From Oscillospiraceae bacterium (GTDB lineage Bacteria > Bacillota > Clostridia > Saccharofermentanales > Saccharofermentanaceae), in NCBI GenBank assembly GCA_902782985.1, contig CACZPC010000040.1, positions 1-5,145 on the forward strand: a stretch of 5,145 nucleotides of DNA, written 5' to 3'. Below, piece after piece: positions 1-5,145 of the stretch. Both the position numbers and the translations under genes were made by a program. The notes beneath the pieces are model-generated. The model searched no databases, was not told the origin of the DNA, and worked only from the letters and a program-made list of their open reading frames with translations. Every line of letters begins with the position of its first letter. Position 1 is the stretch's first letter.

Positions 1-1
1 T

Positions 2-478
2 AAGCTTAATGCTGCTAAGGAAGTTATCGCTAACCTTCCCGGTAAGGAGACGATGGATGCTCTTAAGAAGGGCGCTATCAAGCTTACGGTAGACGGTGAG
101 GAGTTCGAGATGACAGAGGAGGATTTCCTTGTAGAGCTCGTTCAGCCCGAGGGCCTTTCCACACAGTCCGATAAGGGCGTAACGGTTTCTCTTAATACCG
201 TTCTTACAGAAGATCTTATCGAGGAAGGTCTTGTAAGAGAAATCATCTCCAAGATCCAGAATCAGCGTAAGGAGACAGAAGGTCTTCAGGTTACTGACCG
301 TATCGCTCTTACATATAGCGGCAATGACAAGCTCGGCGCCGTTATCGAGCATAAGAAGGATGTGATCGCAGCTGAAGTACTTGCTACATCCATTACTGCA
401 GGTACGGGAAGCGAGGAGAACATTCGTGAGTGGTCCGTTAACGGTGAGAAGATAAACCTCTCGCTCAGGAAGGCATAA
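2..478 (+). CDS. ileS: Isoleucyl-tRNA synthetase, C-terminal fragment (5' end outside window)
   Basis: IleS charges tRNA-Ile with isoleucine in the cytoplasm. The frame is open from base 2, so the 158 visible residues are the C-terminal end of a much longer enzyme (family members are roughly 900-1100 residues); the ATG at 53 is internal. The fragment follows the anticodon-binding domain and carries the typical tail pattern: a TVDGEEFEMTEEDF stretch, then an LTEDLIEEGLVREIISKIQNQRKE helix and VTDRIAL. This arrangement matches the eukaryote-like type 2 IleS. No CxxC zinc-finger pairs, which end type 1 enzymes, are present; the fragment has no cysteine at all. The catalytic HIGH and KMSKS motifs lie upstream of the window and cannot be checked. 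The gene ends with TAA, only 6 bases before the M50 protease gene. The family call is firm; the type 2 call is a good inference from the tail alone. Confidence 0.9.
   Translation, partial: KLNAAKEVIANLPGKETMDALKKGAIKLTVDGEEFEMTEEDFLVELVQPEGLSTQSDKGVTVSLNTVLTEDLIEEGLVREIISKIQNQRKETEGLQVTDRIALTYSGNDKLGAVIEHKKDVIAAEVLATSITAGTGSEENIREWSVNGEKINLSLRKA
467..473 (+). promoter_or_regulatory. Possible ribosome binding site for the M50 protease start at 485
   Basis: AGGAAGG lies inside the last codons of ileS, with 11 bases between it and the ATG at 485. The match is good but the spacing is longer than the usual 5-9 bases. It supports translation of the protease coupled to the end of ileS and favours 485 over the internal ATG at 530. 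Confidence 0.45.
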
Positions 479-484
479 TCGATA

Positions 485-1204
485 ATGCTGACTCAACTTA
501 TAAGAGGCGGATATACAGCGCAGGAGGTAATGTTCTATATCATTATCTTCCTGTTTGCGCTGACTCTTACTTTTTCTTTCCACGAATTCATGCATGCCAA
601 GATCGCCGACTGGCTCGGTGATCCGACACCGCGCAGCATGGGCAGGGTTACATTAAATCCTTTAGCGCATGTAGATCCCATCGGTACTATGATGATCCTT
701 CTTCTGGGATTCGGATGGGGTAAACCCGTACCCTTTAACAGGACATTGCTCACAAGATTCAAGAGCAGTCGTCTGATGGTCATCTTGGTAAGTATTGCAG
801 GCGTTACGGGTAATTTCATCCTGGCGCTTTTAAGCAGCATGATATGGACGATAATGGATTGTACGGTCAACGTAAATGCCAATCCCGCTCTGTTTGCTAT
901 CTCCGAACTTATGGGGGCGATAACAAGCTTCTCACTCGGACTTCTGGGTTTTAACCTTCTGCCGATACCTCCGCTTGACGGATATCACATAATCGAAGAG
1001 CTACTGCCTTATAAGATAAGATATAAACACTGGTACAGGGTATTCATGATGTATGCGCCCAGAGTGCTCATGTTTGTGATCTTTGCAGCTTCTTTCTCCG
1101 GTATCAGCATACTCGGACCGCTGATCGGTCTGATAGAGATCCCTTTCGCATTTGTGATAGGATTGGTCAATACGATCATCAGGATACTTCTGGGTGGATT
1201 ATGA
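485..1204 (+). CDS. Site-2 protease family (M50) membrane metalloprotease
   Basis: This is a polytopic membrane protein of the M50 zinc metalloprotease family, which cuts substrates within or next to the membrane. A first hydrophobic segment (about residues 17-38) leads into HEFMH at 33-37, the HExxH zinc and catalytic motif. An LNPLAHVDPIGT stretch (57-68), GWGKPVP (77-83) and an AGVTGN variant of the usual AGPxxN (105-110) follow. The second active-site motif, NLLPIPPLDGYH (157-168), supplies the third zinc ligand D165. Further hydrophobic segments lie near 97-121, 137-160, 186-205 and 207-236, giving five or six membrane spans. All catalytic residues are present, so it should be active. 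The substrate is unknown; no PDZ domain is visible. The start is uncertain: the ATG at 485 has an AGGAAGG 11 bases upstream, while Met16 at 530 has a perfect AGGAGG only 2 bases before it. Its TGA overlaps the scpA start. A small M50 protease before scpA is, as I recall, common in Bacillota. Confidence 0.9.
   Translation: MLTQLIRGGYTAQEVMFYIIIFLFALTLTFSFHEFMHAKIADWLGDPTPRSMGRVTLNPLAHVDPIGTMMILLLGFGWGKPVPFNRTLLTRFKSSRLMVILVSIAGVTGNFILALLSSMIWTIMDCTVNVNANPALFAISELMGAITSFSLGLLGFNLLPIPPLDGYHIIEELLPYKIRYKHWYRVFMMYAPRVLMFVIFAASFSGISILGPLIGLIEIPFAFVIGLVNTIIRILLGGL
522..527 (+). promoter_or_regulatory. AGGAGG within the M50 gene, next to an alternative ATG at 530
   Basis: A perfect AGGAGG is followed after only 2 bases by an in-frame ATG (Met16). 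It could mark an alternative start, but the spacing is much shorter than normally used, and the motif also simply encodes Gln-Glu-Val (residues 13-15). Starting at 530 would still keep the whole first membrane segment and HEFMH motif, so the domain content does not decide between the two starts. Confidence 0.3.
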
Positions 1205-1971
1205 TAACTGCTCATGAGAGACCCGCACTTAAGATACGAGAATTTGAAGGTCCTCTGGATCTTCTTTTTCACCTTATAGAAAAGAATGATATCGATATAT
1301 ACGATATCCCTATTTCCGACATTACCGAACAGTATATGGATTTTATCGCCAAGATGGAGTCCATGGATATGGAGGTAACGTCGGAGTTTCTGGTTATGGC
1401 GGCGACGCTGGTGCATATCAAGTCCAGGATGATGCTCCCGGGGCGTAAGGGCGATAATGAAGATGTGGAGGAAGATCCTCGTGAGGAACTCGTCATAAGT
1501 CTCTTAAGATATAAGAGATGTAAGCTTCTGGCCGGTGAGCTCAAGGAACGTCAGGATATCTATTCCGATTGCTATTACAGAATACCGTCTACTGCCAAGG
1601 CGATGGATATCGAGATCAAGCTTCCTCCTCAGGAGTTCGTATCAGCGGAATTCGACGAGGCTGTAGCTAACGTCTGCAGGCGTAATGAGATCAGATTTGC
1701 CGATATCTCCGCTAAGATCACGCATATACTTAAGAAGGATAAGCTCTCAGTAAGAGAGAGGATGAAGTCCGTCTGGCTCGCCATCTCCAAACGCGGCAGG
1801 ATGTTCTTCCACGAGCTGTTTGATAAGGATGAGCCGCCGGAGAAAATCGACAGGATCGTAGGATTCCTGGCAGTGTTGGAGCTTTTGAGAGGAAATAAGA
1901 TCACGGCTCAGCAGAAAAAGCCGTTCGACGTAATACTTATAGAAGATAAAGGAATGGGTGAGAATCAATGA
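1201..1971 (+). CDS. scpA: Segregation and condensation protein A (kleisin subunit of SMC-ScpAB)
   Basis: ScpA is the kleisin that bridges the two heads of the SMC dimer and, with ScpB, forms the condensin that compacts and separates the chromosome in the cytoplasm. The 256-residue product has the family length. The N-terminal domain shows the signature EFEGPLDLLFHLIEK (14-28) followed by IDIYDIPISDITEQY (31-45), then the helical segment running to VHIKSRMMLPG, which contacts the SMC neck. The middle is charged and variable and would hold the ScpB-binding region. The C-terminal winged helix (about 185-250; FHELFDKDEPPEKI, then FLAVLELLRGNKI and a terminal FDVILIED) is the part that binds the SMC cap. 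The start overlaps the M50 stop by 4 bases (ATGA) and only a weak GGGTGG precedes it, so translation is probably coupled. It overlaps scpB in the same way. Identification is very firm. Confidence 0.97.
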   Translation: MITAHERPALKIREFEGPLDLLFHLIEKNDIDIYDIPISDITEQYMDFIAKMESMDMEVTSEFLVMAATLVHIKSRMMLPGRKGDNEDVEEDPREELVISLLRYKRCKLLAGELKERQDIYSDCYYRIPSTAKAMDIEIKLPPQEFVSAEFDEAVANVCRRNEIRFADISAKITHILKKDKLSVRERMKSVWLAISKRGRMFFHELFDKDEPPEKIDRIVGFLAVLELLRGNKITAQQKKPFDVILIEDKGMGENQ

Positions 1972-2630
1972 GTGAACTGATCACGGATAAGTTTGAATTG
2001 CCCGTACAGGAAGTATCCGCAGCTTGCGAAGCTTTGCTTTTCGCATCAGGCGAGAGCATGTCATTGGCTAAGCTTTCCGAGATACTTAATATCGACAAGA
2101 AGACTATCGAAGAAGCCATGGACAGGCTTATCGTGGATTATACGAATGATCCCTGGGGCGGACTGCTTATAAGGAAGATCGAAGATTCCTATATCATGTG
2201 TACCAAGCCCGGCATGAAGAAGGTGCTCGAAAGGTACTTCAGCCCCAAGGCCAAGCCGCCTTTGTCTCAGGCTTCTTATGAGACTCTTGCCGTCATTGCA
2301 TATAATCAGCCTGTCACCAGAGCTCAGGTGGAGGCCGTAAGAGGCGTCTCCAGCGATAGTATCATCTCCAGGCTCCTGGACAGAGGTTGGATATGCGAAT
2401 CCGGTACTCTCGATGCTCCGGGAAGACCTTCTCTTTTCTCTACGACAGAGCAGTTTCTTCTTGAATTCGGTATAGAATCAGTCGATGAGTTGCCTTCGAT
2501 GGAGCTTATGAGCTATAAGACGATCAGGGATCTTGAGGATTCGCTCGAGAAAGCCGCCGGTAATGATGACAGACAGATCTCCATTGAGAATTATATGGCA
2601 TCTGCCGGAAATTCCGAGGAGGAGCAGTAA
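1968..2630 (+). CDS. scpB: Segregation and condensation protein B (kite subunit of SMC-ScpAB)
   Basis: ScpB dimerises and wraps the central part of ScpA, completing the SMC condensin complex. The 220-residue product contains the two winged-helix domains of the family. The first begins with CEALLFASGESMSLAKL (residues 20-36). The second has the highly conserved LSQASYETLAVIAYNQPVTR stretch (from L99), followed by VEAVRGV, the DAPGRPSLFSTT segment (GRP at 152-154) and FGIESVDELP (167-176). A tail of about 44 acidic, low-complexity residues follows; typical members end soon after the DLP motif, so the protein is slightly long. The start at 1968 overlaps the scpA stop by 4 bases and has GGGTGAG 5 bases upstream. 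The stop TAA shares a base with the ATG of the next gene. Identification is very firm. Confidence 0.97.
   Translation: MSELITDKFELPVQEVSAACEALLFASGESMSLAKLSEILNIDKKTIEEAMDRLIVDYTNDPWGGLLIRKIEDSYIMCTKPGMKKVLERYFSPKAKPPLSQASYETLAVIAYNQPVTRAQVEAVRGVSSDSIISRLLDRGWICESGTLDAPGRPSLFSTTEQFLLEFGIESVDELPSMELMSYKTIRDLEDSLEKAAGNDDRQISIENYMASAGNSEEEQ
2617..2622 (+). promoter_or_regulatory. Strong ribosome binding site for the RpiR-type regulator
   Basis: AGGAGG, 7 bases before the ATG at 2630, is optimal in sequence and spacing and fixes that start. It lies in the last codons of scpB. It suggests the regulator can be translated efficiently on its own, unlike scpA and ispH, whose starts have only weak upstream matches. 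Confidence 0.8.
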
Positions 2631-3523
2631 TGGAAAGCATTATAGGTCTTATTGAATCAAGACTTCCCGAGATGAGCAAGGGCCATAAGGCCATAGCCAA
2701 TTATATCCTGAGCGACTATGACAAGGCCGCCTATATGACGGCCGCAAAGCTCGGAGAAGAGACAGGTGTAAGTGAGTCGACGGTCGTAAGATTTACGATG
2801 GAGCTGGGATTTGACGGATATCCGCATTTCCAGAATGCATTAAAGGAAGAGCTCAAGTCCAAGCTTACATCCGTACAGAGGCTTAATTATACGGAGCGTT
2901 TTTCAGATGATTCCATGGCTATAAGGGACATAATGCGCGGTGATATGGAAAATCTCAAGGATACTATAGCCGAGCTTGATGAGGAGCAGATGTCTGAGGC
3001 GGTCAAGCAGATTTTGAATGCCCGTAAGATATATATCATGGGTTTAAGATCGAGTTCGCCGCTGTCTTCTTTCATGCATTTCTATATGACATTACTGTTC
3101 GACGATGTTATCCACATCCACAGCAACAGTACCAATGAGGTATTCGAGCAGATCATGCCTATTACATCAGAAGATGTCATGATCGGAATATCGTTCCCGA
3201 GGTATTCGCAGCGTACCATCAATTCCATGGAATATGCCAAGAAGAGAGGCGCGAGGACCATTGTCATTACAGATAAGGATAATACTGCGATGACCGAATA
3301 TGCCGATATCAAGCTCTTTGCAAAGTCGAGCATGGCTTCCTTCGTGGATTCTCTGGCAGCGCCGCTCTCGCTTATAAATGCTCTCCTGGTTACGCTGGGA
3401 ATGCACAGAAGAGAGCATATAATCAATTCGTTTGAAGCTCTTGAGACTTTGTGGTCGCAGTACAGGGTCTACGAAGTCGGAAGAGACAGAGATACAGATA
3501 TCATAGGGGAGGAACAACCATGA
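2630..3523 (+). CDS. MurR/RpiR family transcriptional regulator (HTH + SIS domain)
   Basis: This is a cytoplasmic DNA-binding regulator of the RpiR family, in which an N-terminal helix-turn-helix is joined to a SIS domain that senses phosphosugars. The 297-residue length is typical. The N-terminal HTH_6 domain (about 1-77) shows LPEMSKGHKAIANYIL and then the recognition region AAKLGEETGVSESTVVRF followed by MELGFDGYPHFQ. A helical linker leads to the SIS domain (about 125-265). It begins IYIMGLRSSSP (G138, S141-S143) and continues through ISFPRYSQRT (187-196) and TIVITDKDNTAMTEYADIKLFAKSS. The second loop is SFPRYS instead of the more usual SxSGxT, so the ligand may differ from the classical sugar phosphates; the protein could also act through a different signal. 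The gene sits between scpB and cmk with no sugar catabolism or cell-wall recycling gene adjacent. The targets and the ligand cannot be told from the sequence. Its 3' end overlaps cmk by 4 bases. Confidence 0.92.
   Translation: MESIIGLIESRLPEMSKGHKAIANYILSDYDKAAYMTAAKLGEETGVSESTVVRFTMELGFDGYPHFQNALKEELKSKLTSVQRLNYTERFSDDSMAIRDIMRGDMENLKDTIAELDEEQMSEAVKQILNARKIYIMGLRSSSPLSSFMHFYMTLLFDDVIHIHSNSTNEVFEQIMPITSEDVMIGISFPRYSQRTINSMEYAKKRGARTIVITDKDNTAMTEYADIKLFAKSSMASFVDSLAAPLSLINALLVTLGMHRREHIINSFEALETLWSQYRVYEVGRDRDTDIIGEEQP
3506..3512 (+). promoter_or_regulatory. Ribosome binding site that sets the cmk start
   Basis: GGGGAGG, 7 bases before the ATG at 3520, is a strong match with ideal spacing. 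It decides in favour of 3520 over an upstream in-frame GTG at 3451, which would add 23 basic residues not found in the Cmk family. Confidence 0.8.
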
Positions 3524-4188
3524 GTGAGATCTATCAGATAGCAATAGACGGACCTTCGGGATCCGGTAAGAGTACCCTTGCAAAGGGTGTATCAAAGAAA
3601 TTGGGCATTATGTATCTTGATACGGGTGCAATGTACAGGACATGCGGTGTTGCCGCTATCAAGAAGGGAATAGATCCCAAGGATGCCGATAAAGTAAAGG
3701 AACTTCTCTCTGAGACAAAGATAGAGGTAAAGTTTACAGACGGTGAGCAGCACATGATCTTAAACGGAGAGGACGTTACCGGAATAATCAGGACCGGCGA
3801 AGTGTCCATGGCAGCGTCCGCCATAAGCGCTCATCCTTTTGTAAGGGAAGAGATGGTACGTATGCAGAGAGCGATCGCCGCGGATCAGAGCTTTGTATTA
3901 GACGGAAGGGATATCGGAAGTAAGGTCCTTCCTGATGCCAAGTACAAGTTCTTCCTTACGGCTTCTTCCGAGAAAAGAGCCGAGAGAAGGCTTCTTGAAC
4001 TGGAAGCTAAGGGAGACAGGACACAGAACTACGAGGAAGTCCTCAAGGACATAATCCAAAGAGATAAGCAGGACAGTGAGAGAGCAGCTTCTCCTCTTGT
4101 AAAGGTAGATGACGCCGTTGAGATAAATACCGATAACATCGGTATCGAAGAGACACTCGAGACGCTTCTGGGATATATCAAAGAATGA
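3520..4188 (+). CDS. cmk: Cytidylate kinase
   Basis: Cmk phosphorylates CMP and dCMP to the diphosphates using ATP, feeding pyrimidine nucleotide and DNA precursor pools. The 222-residue product has the standard bacterial length. The Walker A loop GPSGSGKS is at residues 11-18. YLDTGAMYR (32-40) forms the substrate pocket, with D34 and R40 matching known nucleotide-binding positions. DGRDIG (128-133) is the family signature; the usual following threonine is serine here. The lid region has R181, D182, D185 and R188 in QRDKQDSERAASPL, then the typical DDAVEINTD near the end. The central region (about 60-100) is the NMP-binding insert, characteristic of bacterial CMP kinases. It overlaps the regulator stop by 4 bases and the ispH start by 4 bases. 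A cmk gene followed directly by ispH-S1 is a recurring order in Clostridia. All catalytic residues appear intact. Confidence 0.97.
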   Translation: MSEIYQIAIDGPSGSGKSTLAKGVSKKLGIMYLDTGAMYRTCGVAAIKKGIDPKDADKVKELLSETKIEVKFTDGEQHMILNGEDVTGIIRTGEVSMAASAISAHPFVREEMVRMQRAIAADQSFVLDGRDIGSKVLPDAKYKFFLTASSEKRAERRLLELEAKGDRTQNYEEVLKDIIQRDKQDSERAASPLVKVDDAVEINTDNIGIEETLETLLGYIKE

Positions 4189-5145
4189 AGGTAATAACAG
4201 CCAAGTCATCGGGATTCTGCTTCGGAGTCAAGACAGCCGTAGATACGGCATATAAGATGATCGCCGACAACAAGGACGGCGACAGGCTCATCATGCTCGG
4301 CGAGCTGACTCATAACGACAGAGTCGTCGGAGAGCTTAAGAAAGGCGGATTCGAGATAATCGAGGATGCCTCTGACGTACCGCCGGGAAGCAAAGTGATA
4401 ATCAGAGCTCACGGCGTGACGCCCGAGCAGAAGCAGATACTTAAGGATAAGGGATGCGTCGTCTTTGACTGTACCTGTCCTTTTGTCGAAAAGATCCATA
4501 AGATCGTCAGAGAAGCCGCGGCTGAAGGTAAGGAGATCATTATCACGGGGACTAAGGGTCATCCGGAGGTCCTGGGCATCTGCGGAGAGGCTCCGGGGCA
4601 TGTGACGGTAATAAGTACTCCGGAGGAGTTCGAAACGCTGAAAATCAATAATGACAATACTTTGCTGATCTCTCAGACGACTTTTTCGTCTAATATCTTT
4701 GATAATATTTGTGCAATTGGTAAAAATAAAATTGCAATTAATCATATATTTGATACAATATGTAGTACGACAGGAATCAGACAGTCTGAGGCTGCGAGGA
4801 TTTCGGATGAAGCTGACGTGATGCTGGTCATCGGGTCGGCTCACAGCTCGAATACCAAGAAGCTCTTTGACATCTGTGAGAGTCGTTGTGATAGAACGTA
4901 TCTGATCGGCGGTGCCGACGATCTTCAGCCTTTGATATCCGAGGGGAAGATAAGGGATGAGGACATTGTAGGTGTCACGGCAGGTGCTTCTACACCGGAA
5001 GCTATTATTTTGGAGGTTGTTCGCACAATGGACGAGAACAAGAATGAAGTTATGACTGGTCAGGATCAGACTGACATCAATTTCGGTGATTATATCGAAA
5101 GCATCCCTCAGCTTAGGAGAAATGCGATCGTGAAGGGAGTTATAA
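4185..5145 (+). CDS. ispH: IspH (HMBPP reductase), probably fused to ribosomal protein S1; 3' end outside window
   Basis: IspH is the last enzyme of the MEP isoprenoid pathway, an iron-sulfur protein that reduces HMBPP to IPP and DMAPP. The frame has no stop before the window end, giving 320 complete residues. The three cluster cysteines are visible: C12 in GFCFGV, C98 in CTCPF and C193 in DTICSTTG. Substrate-binding residues also match the family: H43, H76, H126 with E128 (GHPE), the SQTT stretch (163-166), S221 and N223, and S269 in AGASTP. A normal IspH would end near residue 281. Here the frame continues through an acidic linker into FGDYIESIPQLRRNAIVKGVI, which resembles the opening of an S1 RNA-binding repeat. 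This indicates the bifunctional IspH-RpsA fusion known from Clostridia, though only the first S1 strand is visible. The ATG overlaps the cmk stop and has only a weak upstream match, so translation is probably coupled. A strongly AT-rich patch lies within codons 170-192. Confidence 0.95.
   Translation, partial: MKVITAKSSGFCFGVKTAVDTAYKMIADNKDGDRLIMLGELTHNDRVVGELKKGGFEIIEDASDVPPGSKVIIRAHGVTPEQKQILKDKGCVVFDCTCPFVEKIHKIVREAAAEGKEIIITGTKGHPEVLGICGEAPGHVTVISTPEEFETLKINNDNTLLISQTTFSSNIFDNICAIGKNKIAINHIFDTICSTTGIRQSEAARISDEADVMLVIGSAHSSNTKKLFDICESRCDRTYLIGGADDLQPLISEGKIRDEDIVGVTAGASTPEAIILEVVRTMDENKNEVMTGQDQTDINFGDYIESIPQLRRNAIVKGVI
4691..4760. other. AT-rich patch inside ispH with altered codon use
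   Basis: By direct count only 12 of these 70 bases are G or C (about 17%), against about 48% near the start of the same gene. It covers codons 170-191, just before the third cluster cysteine, and uses AAA, AAT, ATT and ATA where the neighbouring genes prefer AAG, AAC and ATC. The reading frame is kept and the flanking family motifs are intact, so it is part of the gene rather than an insertion that breaks it. Confidence 0.7.
4732..4759 (+). promoter_or_regulatory. Candidate internal promoter in ispH
   Basis: A TTGCAA box (4732-4737, 4 of 6 matches to the sigma-A -35) is followed after 16 bases by TACAAT (4754-4759, 5 of 6 matches to the -10). A TG dinucleotide one base upstream of the -10 makes an extended -10 element. 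A transcript from here would start near 4766 and read into the S1-coding part. AT-rich DNA yields such matches by chance, so this is only a candidate. Confidence 0.3.
5012..5016 (+). promoter_or_regulatory. Candidate internal ribosome binding site at the IspH/S1 boundary
   Basis: GGAGG is followed after 11 bases by an in-frame ATG at 5028 (Met282). That methionine is the first residue after the IspH core and the start of the acidic linker to S1. Initiation here would give a free S1 protein. The spacing is longer than ideal, and the GGAGG also encodes part of the conserved Leu-Glu-Val near the IspH C-terminus, so it may be coincidental. Confidence 0.25.

Noticed and set aside
53..478. A separate small gene starting at the ATG at 53
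   Set aside because: The frame is open back to base 2 with sequence fitting the IleS tail, so this ATG is internal.
1288..1308. Inverted repeat GATATCG / CGATATC with a 7-base AT spacer, possible operator or hairpin
   Set aside because: It falls on the codons for the conserved IDIYDIPI motif of ScpA, where repeated Asp-Ile codons (GAT ATC) produce the symmetry. It has no T-run and no promoter context.
3451..3519. Upstream GTG start extending cmk by 23 residues
   Set aside because: The extension is basic and unlike the family N-terminus, it lies inside the regulator gene, and a strong ribosome binding site directly precedes the ATG at 3520.
3167..3595. Minus-strand open frame of 142 codons across the regulator/cmk junction
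   Set aside because: It is antisense to two well-supported genes and its translation shows no recognisable domain; it is a shadow of their codon pattern.
4731..4738. Self-complementary ATTGCAAT as a possible regulator site
   Set aside because: It is only an 8-base palindrome in an AT-rich stretch, where such matches are expected by chance.
4206..4844. Long open frame on the minus strand (212 codons)
   Set aside because: It lies wholly antisense to ispH, whose cluster cysteines and substrate-binding residues are all recognisable. The antisense product shows no known motif.
1..5145. CRISPR array, tRNA/rRNA gene, insertion sequence, or terminator hairpin
   Set aside because: No regularly spaced repeats, no tRNA-like cloverleaf, no transposase or terminal repeats, and no stem followed by a T-run were seen. 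Nearly every base belongs to a recognised coding gene.

Overview
The window is a tightly packed, single-direction stretch of bacterial chromosome. Seven genes all read on the + strand: the 3' end of ileS, a membrane site-2 (M50) protease, scpA, scpB, a MurR/RpiR-type regulator, cmk, and the 5' part of ispH, which appears to continue into a ribosomal protein S1 domain. The gene content, the strong AGGAGG-type ribosome binding sites and the IspH-S1 fusion point to the Bacillota, most likely class Clostridia. I cannot name a genus from the sequence. GC looks moderate and codon choice is consistent (AAG, ATC and CTT preferred), except for one AT-rich patch inside ispH.

Layout: positions 2-478 are the C-terminal end of an isoleucyl-tRNA synthetase, apparently of the type lacking the C-terminal zinc finger. 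Only 6 bases later comes a polytopic M50 metalloprotease (485-1204). Its stop overlaps the start of scpA (1201-1971), which overlaps scpB (1968-2630). The scpB stop shares one base with the start of the RpiR-type regulator (2630-3523), which overlaps cmk (3520-4188), which overlaps ispH (4185 to the end). There is no intergenic space longer than 6 bases and I see no terminator or intergenic promoter, so the block looks like one polycistronic unit with translational coupling through ATGA and TAATG junctions.

Functionally this is a housekeeping operon. ScpA and ScpB are the kleisin and kite subunits of the SMC condensin, Cmk recycles CMP/dCMP, IspH makes the final isoprenoid precursors, and the S1 domain acts in translation. 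The M50 protease is probably a membrane quality-control or regulatory protease of unknown substrate. The odd member is the RpiR regulator: it has an N-terminal helix-turn-helix and a C-terminal SIS (sugar-phosphate-binding) domain, yet no sugar metabolism gene is beside it.

I found no convincing new biological system. The points most worth a second look are the regulator inside the scp-cmk operon, with a variant SIS loop, and a 70-base segment of about 17% GC in ispH that holds a promoter-like sequence. An internal ribosome-binding-site/ATG pair also lies at the IspH/S1 boundary. Together these last two could allow separate expression of S1.
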